A DNA stretch of 64,000 nucleotides from Rhodobacteraceae bacterium SB2 (GTDB lineage: Bacteria; Pseudomonadota; Alphaproteobacteria; Rhodobacterales; Rhodobacteraceae), in contig LGRT01000034.1 in NCBI GenBank assembly GCA_001642945.1, positions 310,001-374,000 of the forward strand, in the 5' to 3' direction. A program made the translations under genes and the position numbers. The stretch's first letter is position 1. Every line of letters starts with the position of its first letter. Under the pieces are notes generated by a model, which was not told the origin of the DNA, made no database searches, and worked only from the letters and a program-made list of their open reading frames with translations. This document shows positions 37,518 through 47,929 of this stretch, in pieces.

Positions 37518-38426
37518 TCAAACCAGATCCCAAATCTCTTTCAGCTCAGCCAGCAAGTAATCTTTGATGATGGCAGGGGCAACTTCTTCATAATTCTAAA
37601 GCATCTTTAATTCGGGCCGCGCCGCTTTATACGTTTTCAAATCTGCTTTTGCCGCATCTTTGTTATTCAAATGCACGTTAATCGCAGCCCTAAACCCATC
37701 ATAGCGGCTATGCTGCGACCTGTCATAAAGCGTGTATAACAATTTCAGCGCCTGCTCCGACTGGTTCATTGCCATATAGAGAAACCGAAAAAGCCTTCAT
37801 AAGATTTGCGTTGAACAGGATCCAACTCGATGGCCCTTAGAAAAAACCTTTCGCCTCGGCAAAGCGCCCCTCGTTACAAATCGCCGCCATATTGAGAGTT
37901 TGATCTTGGATGGCTGGGGTTGAGCTCCAAGGCTTCTTTGGCATATTTCATCCGCTGATCGTAACCTCTTTTCATATAGAAGGAATTTTTATGATTTGAA
38001 GCCGCATCTGGGCTTTAGGATCAAGCCGACAAGCAAGCTCAGACAGTTCATGAAAGCTTGCCTCCATCACGTTTCGGCGTGATTTATACTTGGCTTCTAA
38101 GCGCACAGAAAAAGGCATTTACGCATTTAAACATAGGCATCAAACAATTCTGGATCTTTTTCAATTGCTTCATCGCACAGCTCAATCACCTGCATATTGC
38201 GCTCATCCCTAAACCTGTTGAACTGGTTGAAACTCGACCAGCACAGGATCGCCACCCGTATTGAATATCCGCCCTCCATGTTCTTGAAACAGATTGTCCA
38301 TAATTTCACGGCAAGATCTAAACGTAGGCAGCGTTATAGCTTCGCTATGGGCAATCATTCTGGTGAAACCCACAATATCTTTTATGAAATAACTGCTATT
38401 TTTCAGACTATCTTCGCCTCGGACAT
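37518..38426 (-). pseudogene. Decayed class III adenylate/guanylate cyclase with TPR tail
   Basis: A start with GAGGAG upstream at 38426 reads MSEAKIV and stops; the frame then resumes as DIVGFTRMIAHSEAITLPTF and EIMDNLFQEHGGRIFNTGGD, the core of a class III cyclase catalytic domain. Further along the minus strand, repeated helical units (QVIELCDEAIEKDPELFDAY, AINVHLNNKDAAKADLKTYK) match TPRs typical of alphaproteobacterial cyclases. The frame is broken by several stops and shifts. The total of about 900 bases is far shorter than the usual 1.7 kb, so parts are also deleted. Not functional. Confidence 0.8.
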
Positions 38427-38574
38427 ATCAAACTCCTCTAACAGGCAAAGCGGCCGCAACCCCAGCCTATGAAATGTTTATATGATATTTTATAAGCTTT
38501 TAACGCAAAAGAAAGACCACATTTGCGCGGCATGCGCAGAGGAAATCAAACACAAGCGCCTTGAACAGTCCGAT

Positions 38575-39321
38575 CTAATAAGTTGCGCGACCGCCGCTTA
38601 GGTCAAAGACAGATCCCGTGGTGAATGAATTTTCCGAAGTGCTCAGCCAAGTGATCATTTGGGCGGCTTCTTCAACCTGCAAAAAGCGCCCACGGGGAAT
38701 CTTAGACAACATATAGTCGATATGTTTCTGGCTCATTTGATCGAAAATTCGGGTTTTCGCCGCTGCCGGGGTCACACAATTCACCGCAATATCCATATCA
38801 GCATGTTCTTTGCCCAAGGATTTGGTTAAGGCGATCACCCCAGCTTTAGAGGCAGAATAGGCCGCAGCATTCGGGTTTCCTTCTTTTCCCGCCACCGAGG
38901 CAACGGTTACAATGCGCCCATAGCCTTGCTCCATCATGGATGGCACCACCGCGCGGCAACAATTGAAGGTGCCGTTGAGATTAATGTCGATAATCGATTT
39001 CCATTCATCTGGGTCATAAGCCACAAGCTTTGCGTTTGATCCCGCAACACCAGCGCATGTGATCAAAATTGAAATAGACCCATAGTCAGCTTTGGTTTTT
39101 TCCGCTGCGTCTTTCACCGCATTCGCATCAGCCACATCCACAGGCATCGCGGCGGCACCCTGCCCCAATCGTGCGACTGCGGCCTGCCCCTGCGCATCAT
39201 CTTGATCCCAAATCATCACTCCCGCGCCGCTGGCGATGAAGCGTTGCGCAACAGCAAATCCGATGCCCTGCGCGCCGCCAGTGATCACCGCCAAACGGCC
39301 ATTTAAATCATAGTTATTCAT
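38575..39321 (-). CDS. SDR family oxidoreductase
   Basis: A 248-residue short-chain dehydrogenase/reductase. The coenzyme motif ITGGAQGIG lies at residues 13-21, with the N-A-G equivalent CAGVAGS at 89-95. The catalytic set is S142, Y155 and K159 (YSASKAG). The C-terminus is GSVFDLSGGRATY-like. It is of the 3-oxoacyl-reductase/FabG type but not necessarily in fatty acid synthesis. It follows uvrD on the same strand with a 41-base gap. Confidence 0.9.
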   Translation of the reverse strand: MNNYDLNGRLAVITGGAQGIGFAVAQRFIASGAGVMIWDQDDAQGQAAVARLGQGAAAMPVDVADANAVKDAAEKTKADYGSISILITCAGVAGSNAKLVAYDPDEWKSIIDINLNGTFNCCRAVVPSMMEQGYGRIVTVASVAGKEGNPNAAAYSASKAGVIALTKSLGKEHADMDIAVNCVTPAAAKTRIFDQMSQKHIDYMLSKIPRGRFLQVEEAAQMITWLSTSENSFTTGSVFDLSGGRATY

Positions 39322-39362
39322 CTCAAAAACCCTTTTAAAACGCCGCTTCCAGATACATCACA

Positions 39363-41708
39363 TTAAAATGGCACGTCATCCGCCAATACCACAAAACGCG
39401 AGACCACTTTTTTAATTCCGGCCTTTTCAAAGGCGATTGTCAATTTATCGCCTTCAATCTCAGACACGCAACCATAGCCAAACTTTTGATGAAACACCCG
39501 CACACCGATTGTAAAACTTGAAACCGCAACCGCATCAATCGTCATATGCGCGCTTTCGCGCGGTTGGCTTATCGGGCGCTCAGCGCTTTGGGATTGCAAG
39601 CGCTTCCACCCCGGTGAGGCGTAGCCCCCGCCGATATTTTCCATATCAACAGCCAAATTTGACGCCTCACTCTGCATTCCATAGGCACCGCCATAAAGAC
39701 CCGGGGGGGTCAGAACATCGACGTGATCAGCAGGCAGCTCATCAATGAACCGAGAAGGCATTGAAGATTGCCATTGTCCAAAAATGCGCCGGTTGCCCGC
39801 AAAACAAATCGTACACAGACGCTCTGCGCGCGTAATCCCCACATAGGCAAGACGGCGCTCTTCTTCCAAACCACGCTGACCAGTTTCATCCATGCTGCGC
39901 TGCGAGGGGAATAAACCATCTTCCCACCCTGGTAGGAAAACGGCTGGAAACTCGAGACCTTTGGCGGAATGCAGCGTCATAATGCTGACTTTCTCACCAG
40001 CCTCATCGCGCTCATTATCCATCACCAGCGACACATGCTCTAAAAACCCTTGTAAATTCTCAAATTGATCGAGCGCTTTTACCAATTCTTTCAAGTTTTC
40101 CAACCGCCCCGCCGCTTCGGGTGTTTTGTCATTCTGCCACATCTCAGTATAGCCCGATTCATCCAATATCACCTCAGCCAATTCTTGATGGGATATTGAT
40201 TGATCTTGCATCGCTTTGCGCCACCGCCCCAGCCCATCGACCAAACGGCCCAGCTCAAGCGCCCCTTTGCCCGACAGGCCTTTGGCCTCCAAAAGCAGCC
40301 TCGCCCCTTCCGTTAAGGCAATGCCTTCTTGGCGCGCCATAGATTGAATTTTCTGCTGGGCTTTATCTCCCAGCCCGCGTTTGGGCGTATTCACGATCCG
40401 TTCAAAGGCTAAATCATCACTGGGGCTACAAACCAGTCGAAAATAAGCCATCGCATCGCGAATTTCCATCCGCTCGTAAAACCGTGCCCCCCCAATCACG
40501 CGATAGGGTAAACCAATGGTCAAAAACCGATCTTCAAAGGCGCGCATTTGATGACTGGCCCGGACCAAAATCGCCATTTGATCTGGACTAAACTTATCAA
40601 GACCACGGCTGCCTTGTTGAAGCGCTTCGATCTCATCGCCAATCCAGCGGGCCTCTTCTTCGGCATCCCAATGCCCGATCAAACGCAGCTTTTCACCTTC
40701 GTCAAGATCGGTCCAAAGCTCTTTGCCCAACCGCCCTGTATTGCCTGAAATAACGGCGCTTGCGGCGGCAAGAATATGCGGCGTTGATCTGTAATTTTGC
40801 TCCAACCTTACGGTTTTCGCTCCCGCAAAATCCTTTTCAAATTTCAAAATATTGCCCACTTCGGCGCCCCGCCAGCCATAGATTGACTGATCATCATCAC
40901 CAACACAGCAGATATTTTTGTGACCACCAGCCAATAATCTAAGCCACAAATACTGCGCAACATTGGTATCTTGATATTCGTCCACCAGGATGTATTTGAA
41001 CCACTGCTGATATTGCTGAAGAACATCCGGCTGCGTTTGAAAAATCTTAACGACATGCAGTAACAGATCGCCAAAATCCACCGCATTTAATGCCTTGAGG
41101 CGCTCTTGATAGGCCGCATAGAATTCGGTGGCGCGGTGATTGAAAGCACCCGCTTCAGCCGCGGGTACATTTTCAGGCCCCCAAGCTCGGTTTTTCCACT
41201 GATCGATAATGCCAGCCAATTGCCGCGCCGGCCACCGCTTATCATCGACATCAGAGGCCACGAGCAATTGCTTTAATAGCCGTATCTGATCATCCGTATC
41301 CAAAATCGTGAAGCTGCTTTTCAGCCCAACCAATTCTGCATGGCGCCGCAGAAGCTTGACGCAAATCGAATGAAACGTACCCATCCAAGGCATCCCTTCA
41401 ACAGATTGCCCTAGCAATTCTGCAACGCGGCTTTTCATCTCGCGGGCGGCTTTATTGGTAAATGTTACCGACAATATCTCATGAGGACGCGCCCGCCCCG
41501 TCGTTAACAAATGCGCAATCCGGCAGGTTAAGGCTTTGGTTTTTCCCGTCCCTGCCCCCGCCAACATCAAAACCGGCCCGTCAAGCGCTTCAACAGCAGC
41601 GCGCTGCGCCGGATTCAGTTGATCAAGATAAGGGCTTGGCCGCGCCGCGATCGCTTGTGCAGAAAGAGAAAGCTCTGCGGGTTTATGGGTGTTATCATAG
41701 CTGCTCAT
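39363..41708 (-). CDS. uvrD: ATP-dependent DNA helicase UvrD/PcrA
   Basis: A 781-residue superfamily 1 3'-5' helicase of the UvrD/PcrA group for nucleotide-excision and mismatch repair. Motifs in order: Walker A GAGTGKT at residues 51-57, TFTNKAAREMKSRV, VDEYQDTN (motif II), CVGDDDQSIYGWRGA (motif III), LEQNYRST (motif IV), TLHSAKGLEFPAVFL (motif V) and LAYVGITRA (motif VI). The C-terminus has a small beta-domain (FHQKFGYGCVSEI) as in PcrA. The length is normal for the family. Confidence 0.96.
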   Translation of the reverse strand: MSSYDNTHKPAELSLSAQAIAARPSPYLDQLNPAQRAAVEALDGPVLMLAGAGTGKTKALTCRIAHLLTTGRARPHEILSVTFTNKAAREMKSRVAELLGQSVEGMPWMGTFHSICVKLLRRHAELVGLKSSFTILDTDDQIRLLKQLLVASDVDDKRWPARQLAGIIDQWKNRAWGPENVPAAEAGAFNHRATEFYAAYQERLKALNAVDFGDLLLHVVKIFQTQPDVLQQYQQWFKYILVDEYQDTNVAQYLWLRLLAGGHKNICCVGDDDQSIYGWRGAEVGNILKFEKDFAGAKTVRLEQNYRSTPHILAAASAVISGNTGRLGKELWTDLDEGEKLRLIGHWDAEEEARWIGDEIEALQQGSRGLDKFSPDQMAILVRASHQMRAFEDRFLTIGLPYRVIGGARFYERMEIRDAMAYFRLVCSPSDDLAFERIVNTPKRGLGDKAQQKIQSMARQEGIALTEGARLLLEAKGLSGKGALELGRLVDGLGRWRKAMQDQSISHQELAEVILDESGYTEMWQNDKTPEAAGRLENLKELVKALDQFENLQGFLEHVSLVMDNERDEAGEKVSIMTLHSAKGLEFPAVFLPGWEDGLFPSQRSMDETGQRGLEEERRLAYVGITRAERLCTICFAGNRRIFGQWQSSMPSRFIDELPADHVDVLTPPGLYGGAYGMQSEASNLAVDMENIGGGYASPGWKRLQSQSAERPISQPRESAHMTIDAVAVSSFTIGVRVFHQKFGYGCVSEIEGDKLTIAFEKAGIKKVVSRFVVLADDVPF

Positions 41709-41887
41709 GGCAGCAAAGTAGCGCCAATAAAGCTGATTGAAAAGAGAATGTTCAGCAAATGTTCTATTATTTTCTTTCGATCAGATGTCTATGCAAAAAG
41801 ATCAAAAAGCCAAAAAGAACGAAGTTTATTCATCCAATTGCCGTCGCGGCTCTAGACAAGAACATCTTGGTTTCGCCATATACGGAT

Positions 41888-43033
41888 ATGGATTTAGACA
41901 CACGATATCCCGGCATCTTCGACCTGAAACTGGCCGCAAAGCGCAAATTACCGCATTTTGTCTGGGAGTATCTTGATAGCGCCACCGGAACAGAAAGCAC
42001 TCTTGTCAATAATCGCATCGCCTTTGATCAGTTGCGCATGATGCCATCAGTTTTACATGGGCCGCTCGCGGTTGATCTTAATTGCAATTTTTTAGGAAAA
42101 ACCTTCGATCTGCCTTTTGGCGTTGCACCAGTGGGACTGTCGGGACTGATCTGGCCCAATGCCGAAACGCTGCTGGCGCGCAATGCTAAGGACAACAATC
42201 TACCCTATACCCTGTCAACGGTTGCGTGCCAAACCCCGGAAACCATTGGTCCTGTGGCAAACGGAAATGGCTGGTTTCAGCTTTACCCGCCGCGCGACCC
42301 TGAGATCCGCACAGATATGCTGAGCCGCGTTAAAAATGCGGGCTTTGATACTTTAGTCTTAACGGTTGATCTGCCCGTAGCCAGCCGGCGCGAACGCCAA
42401 ACACGAAGCGGCATCACTCAGCCTCCAAGGCTTACGCCGCGCCTTCTGGCCCAAATCGCTCAAAAACCACATTGGGCGCTGGCAACGGCCGCCTTTGGGC
42501 GGCCCGCCATGCCGTTTTTGAACAAATATGCAAAGGTTAAACCTGGCATGCCCCCCACCGCCCATATCGGCTATTTGCTGCGGGCCTCGCCCGATGAGGC
42601 CTATCTACGCTGGCTTCGAGAAAATTGGCAGGGCTCGTTGATTGTCAAAGGTATTTTGAACCCCGATGATACCAAGCGGTTGGAACGCATTGGGGTCGAC
42701 GCGTTATGGGTGTCAAACCATGCCGGCCGGCAATTTGACGGCGCGCCCGAAAGTATCAGCATGCTACCCAGCATTCGCCGTGCCACAACACTTCCGCTGA
42801 TTTTTGACAGCGGTATTGAAAGCGGTTTGGATATCCTGCGCGCGCTTGCGCTGGGTGCAGATTTTGTGATGCTTGGGAAAGCATGGCATTATGCTTTGGG
42901 CGCGCTAGGGCCGCTGGGTCCGGCACATTTAACAGATATTTTACGCAAAGATCTTATCGCCAATATGGGCCAATTAGGGCTCGAAAATCTAAAAGACTGC
43001 GCCGGCAAAATAATCGCAAAACAGCCTGGTTAA
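41888..43033 (+). CDS. FMN-dependent alpha-hydroxy acid dehydrogenase (LldD-like)
   Basis: A 381-residue FMN enzyme of the LldD/glycolate oxidase family. It begins MDLDTRYPGIFDLKLAAKRK; the N-terminal in-frame extension to 41759 has no support. FMN-binding and active-site segments are visible: FGVAPVGLSGLIWP, then STVACQTPE, and DALWVSNHAGRQFDGAPESI with the catalytic histidine and arginine. It oxidises 2-hydroxy acids such as L-lactate. It stands divergently from uvrD and 169 bases ahead of pyc, which would accept the pyruvate formed. Confidence 0.9.
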   Translation: MDLDTRYPGIFDLKLAAKRKLPHFVWEYLDSATGTESTLVNNRIAFDQLRMMPSVLHGPLAVDLNCNFLGKTFDLPFGVAPVGLSGLIWPNAETLLARNAKDNNLPYTLSTVACQTPETIGPVANGNGWFQLYPPRDPEIRTDMLSRVKNAGFDTLVLTVDLPVASRRERQTRSGITQPPRLTPRLLAQIAQKPHWALATAAFGRPAMPFLNKYAKVKPGMPPTAHIGYLLRASPDEAYLRWLRENWQGSLIVKGILNPDDTKRLERIGVDALWVSNHAGRQFDGAPESISMLPSIRRATTLPLIFDSGIESGLDILRALALGADFVMLGKAWHYALGALGPLGPAHLTDILRKDLIANMGQLGLENLKDCAGKIIAKQPG

Positions 43034-43202
43034 GCTTTAGCGCGGCGCATGCTTTAAACGGCGGCGGAACACCGATACACACCACGCCTTACATAAATTT
43101 TGACAATGAAAGCCGACAGTAGTAATTCTGCAGTGCAGCATGACGTAGGATACCCCCATCGTTTCAGATTTTCACGCGTAGACTTCAACCAAGGACGATC
43201 AA

Positions 43203-46200
43203 ATGACTGATTTCAAAAAAATTCTTATTGCAAACCGCGGCGAAATTGCCATCCGCATCATGCGCGCTGCGAATGAAATGGGAAAGAAAACAGTCGCCGT
43301 TTTTGCCGAGGAAGATAAACTGGGTCTGCACCGCTTTAAGGCCGATGAAGCTTACCGCATTGGGGAAGGCTTAGGTCCCGTTGCCGCCTATCTATCAATT
43401 GATGAAATTATCCGGGTTGCGCTGGCATCGGGCGCAGATGCCATCCATCCAGGATACGGGTTGCTGTCTGAAAACCCTGATTTCGTTGATGCTTGCGTGA
43501 AGAATGATATTGCTTTTATCGGCCCTCGCGCGGAAACCATGCGCGCGCTTGGCGATAAAGCATCGGCGCGCCGCGTGGCGGTTGAAGCTGGTGTCCCGGT
43601 TATTCCCGCAACCGAAGTGCTTGGGGATGATGTTGCCGATATCGCGCGGCAAGCTGAAGATGTTGGCTATCCATTGATGTTAAAAGCCTCTTGGGGCGGC
43701 GGCGGGCGTGGCATGCGCCCCATCACCCATCCAGGCGAGCTGGAAGAAAAAGTGCTAGAGGGGCGCCGCGAAGCAGAAGCCGCCTTTGGCAATGGTGAGG
43801 GCTATTTAGAGAAGATGATTCTACGCGCCCGGCATGTTGAGGTGCAAATTCTGGGCGATAAGCAGGGTGCGATCTATCACCTCTGGGAGCGTGATTGCTC
43901 TGTCCAGCGACGCAACCAAAAAGTCGTTGAGCGGGCACCGGCCCCCTATCTAAACGAGGCCCAGCGCGCAGAGCTCTGCGAATTGGGGCGGCGCATTTGC
44001 GCGCATGTGAATTATGAATGCGCAGGTACAGTTGAATTTTTGATGGATATGGACAGCGGTAAGTTTTACTTTATCGAGGTAAATCCCCGGGTACAGGTTG
44101 AGCATACTGTAACCGAAGAGGTCACCGGTATTGATATCGTTCAAGCACAAATTTTGATTGCCGAAGGCAAAACGCTGGCCGAGGCGACGGGAAAGCCATC
44201 GCAAGCTGAGATTAGATTGAACGGTCACGCGCTTCAGACGCGGATCACCACTGAAGACCCGCAAAATAACTTTATTCCCGATTATGGGCGTTTAACCGCC
44301 TTTCGCAGCGCCACCGGCATGGGCATTCGCCTTGACGGCGGCACCGCCTATGCGGGCGGCGTCATCACGCGCTATTATGACTCGCTTTTGGTGAAAGTCA
44401 CAGCCTGGGCACCCACGCCCCAAAAGGCGATTGCGCGTATGGATAGAGCGCTGCGCGAATTTAGAATTCGTGGTGTCAGCACAAATATTGCCTTTGTCGA
44501 AAACCTGCTCAAACACCCAATATTTTTGAGCAATGAATATACCACAAAATTTATCGATGACACGACAGACCTGTTCGATTTTAAAAGCCGTCGTGACAGA
44601 GGCACGCGCGTGCTCACTTACATCGCCGATATCAGCGTCAACGGGCATCCCGAAACAACCGACAGACCGCGCCCTGCAGCCGACATAAAGCCGCCAAAGT
44701 CTCCTAAAACTGAGGGTATTGCGCAGCCCGGTACCCGCAACCTGCTGGAAGAAAAAGGTCCAAAAGCCGTTGCGGATTGGATGTTGGATCAAAAAGCTTT
44801 GCTGCTAACTGACACAACGATGCGCGATGGGCATCAATCGCTTCTGGCGACCAGAATGCGTTCGATCGATATGATCAAAGCCGCCCCGGCCTATGCCAGC
44901 ACGCTGCCTAATTTGTTGAGCGTCGAATGCTGGGGGGGCGCCACATTCGATGTCGCCTATCGGTTTTTACAAGAATGCCCTTGGCAAAGGTTGCGCGACC
45001 TCCGGGCCGCGATGCCAAACCTGATGACCCAAATGTTGCTGCGGGCCAGCAACGGTGTGGGCTATACGAATTATCCCGATAATGTGGTGCAAAGCTTCAT
45101 CACGGAAGCTGCCAATGGCATTGATGTTTTTCGTATTTTTGACAGTCTGAACTGGGTTGAAAATATGCGCGTTGCGATGGATGGCGTGATAGACTCTGGA
45201 AAAATATGCGAAGCAAGCATTTGTTACACGGGTGATATTTTGAATCCGGACAGAGCAAAATATGACATAAAGTATTACGTTGCCATGGGCAAAGAGCTGC
45301 GCGATGCGGGCGCTCATATACTGGGCCTGAAAGATATGGCCGGATTGCTCAAACCGGCAGCTGCACGCCAGCTGATCACCGCTTTAAAAACCGAAGTTGG
45401 CTTGCCCATTCATTTCCACACGCATGATACATCAGGTTTGGCAGGCGCCACTTTATTAGCTGCGGCAGAGGCGGGTGTTGACGCGGTTGACGCGGCGATG
45501 GATGCGTTTTCTGGGGGCACATCACAACCCTGCCTTGGATCAATTGTCGAAGCACTGCGCCATACCGAACGGGACACTCATTTAGATATCGATGCGATCC
45601 GCTCGTTAAGTGATTATTGGGACCATGTGCGTGCCCAATATACAGCGTTTGAAAGCGGGCTGGCAGCGCCTGCATCCGAGGTATATCTGCATGAAATGCC
45701 CGGAGGGCAATTTACCAATTTGAAAGCGCAGGCACGCTCGCTCGGGCTTGAAGAAAAATGGCCCGCCGTGGCCAACACATATGCCGATGTGAACCAAATG
45801 TTCGGAGATATTGTTAAAGTCACCCCGTCATCTAAAGTCGTGGGCGATATGGCCTTGATGATGGTAAGCCAAGGCTTAACCCGTAGTAATGTGGAAGATC
45901 CCAATCTTGATCTGGCCTTTCCAGACAGCGTTGTCGACATGCTACGCGGCAATTTAGGCCAGCCTCCGGGTGGTTTTCCCGAAGCGCTTGTTAACAAAGT
46001 GTTAAAAGGCGAGGCCCCGATGACCACGCGCCCCGGGGCCGTTTTGCCCCCCGTGGATCTGGTCGCAGAACGCCTTGCACTGAGCGCGGCGCTGGACGGG
46101 CGCGAGGTTGATAACGAAGATTTAAATGGGTATTTGATGTACCCAAAAGTGTTCCTTGATTATATGGCGCGCCATAAAACCTACGGCCCCGTGCGCGCTT

Positions 46201-46655
46201 TGCCCACCAATACATTCTTCTATGGCATGCAACCTGGCGAAGAAATAACAGCGGAAATTGATCCCGGAAAAATTCTAGAAATTCGATTACAGGCCATCGG
46301 AGAAACCGATGAAAAAGGCGAAGTAAAGGTTTTCTTTGAATTGAATGGCCAGCCGCGTGTGATCCGCGTTCCCAATCGCTTGATCACATCACAAGCGATG
46401 TCTCGTCCAAAAGCAGAGCAAGGCAACGCAAACCATATTGGAGCCCCAATGCCGGGCGTCGTAGCTTCGCTCGCGGTCAGCACAGGGCAACACGTCAAAA
46501 CCGGTGATCTGCTTTTGACTTTGGAAGCGATGAAAATGGAAACAGGCATACATGCCGAACGTGACGCCGTGATTAGCGCAGTACATGTGCAGGCTGGCGG
46601 GCAAATCGATGCCAAAGATTTACTGATAGAATTTCAACCGGATGAGGCGTCTTAG
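43203..46655 (+). CDS. pyc: Pyruvate carboxylase
   Basis: A complete 1150-residue pyruvate carboxylase, the anaplerotic biotin enzyme making oxaloacetate. Domain order: biotin carboxylase (residues 1 to about 450; KILIANRGEIAIRIMRAANE, GGGRGMRPI, EVNPRVQVEHTVTE), then the carboxyltransferase TIM barrel (about 535-820; DTTMRDGHQSLLATRMR, FHTHDTSG and DAAMDAFSGGTSQPCLGS), an allosteric/linker part, and the biotinyl domain with EAMKMET, biotinylated at K1111. The size and order are standard. A ribosome binding site is at best weak (AAGGACGATCA). Confidence 0.98.
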   Translation: MTDFKKILIANRGEIAIRIMRAANEMGKKTVAVFAEEDKLGLHRFKADEAYRIGEGLGPVAAYLSIDEIIRVALASGADAIHPGYGLLSENPDFVDACVKNDIAFIGPRAETMRALGDKASARRVAVEAGVPVIPATEVLGDDVADIARQAEDVGYPLMLKASWGGGGRGMRPITHPGELEEKVLEGRREAEAAFGNGEGYLEKMILRARHVEVQILGDKQGAIYHLWERDCSVQRRNQKVVERAPAPYLNEAQRAELCELGRRICAHVNYECAGTVEFLMDMDSGKFYFIEVNPRVQVEHTVTEEVTGIDIVQAQILIAEGKTLAEATGKPSQAEIRLNGHALQTRITTEDPQNNFIPDYGRLTAFRSATGMGIRLDGGTAYAGGVITRYYDSLLVKVTAWAPTPQKAIARMDRALREFRIRGVSTNIAFVENLLKHPIFLSNEYTTKFIDDTTDLFDFKSRRDRGTRVLTYIADISVNGHPETTDRPRPAADIKPPKSPKTEGIAQPGTRNLLEEKGPKAVADWMLDQKALLLTDTTMRDGHQSLLATRMRSIDMIKAAPAYASTLPNLLSVECWGGATFDVAYRFLQECPWQRLRDLRAAMPNLMTQMLLRASNGVGYTNYPDNVVQSFITEAANGIDVFRIFDSLNWVENMRVAMDGVIDSGKICEASICYTGDILNPDRAKYDIKYYVAMGKELRDAGAHILGLKDMAGLLKPAAARQLITALKTEVGLPIHFHTHDTSGLAGATLLAAAEAGVDAVDAAMDAFSGGTSQPCLGSIVEALRHTERDTHLDIDAIRSLSDYWDHVRAQYTAFESGLAAPASEVYLHEMPGGQFTNLKAQARSLGLEEKWPAVANTYADVNQMFGDIVKVTPSSKVVGDMALMMVSQGLTRSNVEDPNLDLAFPDSVVDMLRGNLGQPPGGFPEALVNKVLKGEAPMTTRPGAVLPPVDLVAERLALSAALDGREVDNEDLNGYLMYPKVFLDYMARHKTYGPVRALPTNTFFYGMQPGEEITAEIDPGKILEIRLQAIGETDEKGEVKVFFELNGQPRVIRVPNRLITSQAMSRPKAEQGNANHIGAPMPGVVASLAVSTGQHVKTGDLLLTLEAMKMETGIHAERDAVISAVHVQAGGQIDAKDLLIEFQPDEAS

Positions 46656-46812
46656 ACCCGTGGCCCTGGCCGCACGCCAAAACATCCAGTTTACAAGTGG
46701 GCGGTCGGACATCTCGGCTTGCCCCGTATCTGGAAGAAAAAATCACGACAGAGTGCATTTTACCCCTTGCGGGCGGATCAAGTTGTTTATATCACGCGCC
46801 TACCCATAGGAT

Positions 46813-46887
46813 GCGGGCGTAGCTCAGGGGTAGAGCGTTACCTTGCCAAGGTAAATGTCGTGAGTTCGAATCTCATCGCCCGCTCCA
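46813..46887 (+). tRNA. tRNA-Gly (anticodon GCC)
   Basis: All cloverleaf parts are present: acceptor stem GCGGGCG/CGCCCGC, D arm GCTC-GAGC, anticodon stem TTACC/GGTAA with TTGCCAA loop (anticodon GCC), and T arm GTGAG/CTCAT with TTCGAAT. The CCA end is encoded. A partial copy of its 3' end follows at 46999. Confidence 0.97.
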
Positions 46888-46998
46888 ATCTTCTTTAAAT
46901 CAATAAAATAAATGACTTAGAGTGTATTGGCGCACTGTTCTGTAACTCGGTTATTATGCATTCTTAACTAAAAAGGGCCCCCTAATTTCACAGAGGGC

Positions 46999-47020
46999 CG
47001 ATCTCATTGTCCGCTCCAAT
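46999..47020 (+). repeat. Partial imperfect repeat of the tRNA-Gly 3' end
   Basis: The 22 bases resemble tRNA positions 46867-46889 with one missing base and two mismatches, 132 bases downstream. A tRNA 3' end is a common integration site, so this may be an attachment-site scar or a decayed tandem copy of the tRNA. Confidence 0.55.
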
Positions 47021-47929
47021 TTAAATTTTACCCTTGCAAACAAACGCTTAAAAGAAGGTGGCCTTAAGGTTACCACCTCGATTTTATAGCTTGATTATTT
47101 TGCGTACCCTAAAATGAACGCGGCGCCATGATTTCGCGTAAGGTCGACGGATTTAGCAGTGCCCATCTGGTTGCTAATCCGAGCATCGCCCCGAGCGAGG
47201 CCCGTGATAATATTCGAATGATGATATACATGGCTGGATAAGCTAAAACATAAAAACCGCTTATGTTGGATCTGAAAAGCTCAACCCCGATCACCCTCTG
47301 ATATCAACTGGCTCTCTGTTCCTACTGCGCAAAATATGCCGTCGGCATGCAACACAATCCACCGGCGGCTAGATATTTGCGGTGAAACGCTTTAACGGGA
47401 TTTGGCGATTGAAGACGATCTCTTCACAGTCAGCGGCAATACTCAAATCGCCATTTGGTTGGTAAGCGCGATAACAGACGCCAGCTTTAACATCAGCCTC
47501 CGAGCGGCTCTACCAGCATCAGACAATCGCCAACGCCGCGCAGTACCTTGATGCCTTAAGATAATTCCAACTGCCAACGCACTACCCAATTCGCCGACAT
47601 GCGAGGTGCTCGGCAATCTATCGCTTGGCGGTGGACCTTTGGGATCTTATTCACAACATATGAAAATGAGAATGGTCTATAGGTGACCCTCAACCGGCTC
47701 GGACGCGCCCGCTACGAAAAAATTACGCCTCAAAGCGCGGAGCGATGCGATGCGATGAGTTATCTGCCTATCCTGTATATCTAAGAGCAAACAAATTGAC
47801 GGATACAAAACAAATTCGTCACCCCTTTAATAAATAACTTTTGGTATTTTATATAAGTCTTGACCTCTTATGTTATTCTAGCCTTTTCTGGCCCCAATTA
47901 ATTTGCATCTGTTCGAGAAAGAGCGTCGC
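47021..47929. other. Region between tRNA-Gly and the aminotransferase
   Basis: About 900 bases with no confident gene. A weak hairpin (AGGTGG/CCACCT) is at 47056-47078. Minus-strand frames near 47110-47650 have occasional protein-like scraps (LRGVGDCLMLVEPLGG) broken by stops. It may be degraded coding sequence of unknown identity. Confidence 0.35.

Noticed and set aside
46388-46758. Minus-strand frames across the pyc 3' end
   Set aside because: Shadows of the biotinyl domain in other frames.
47740-47760. Short gatgc tandem triplication
   Set aside because: Too short to support a repeat element or CRISPR-like structure.
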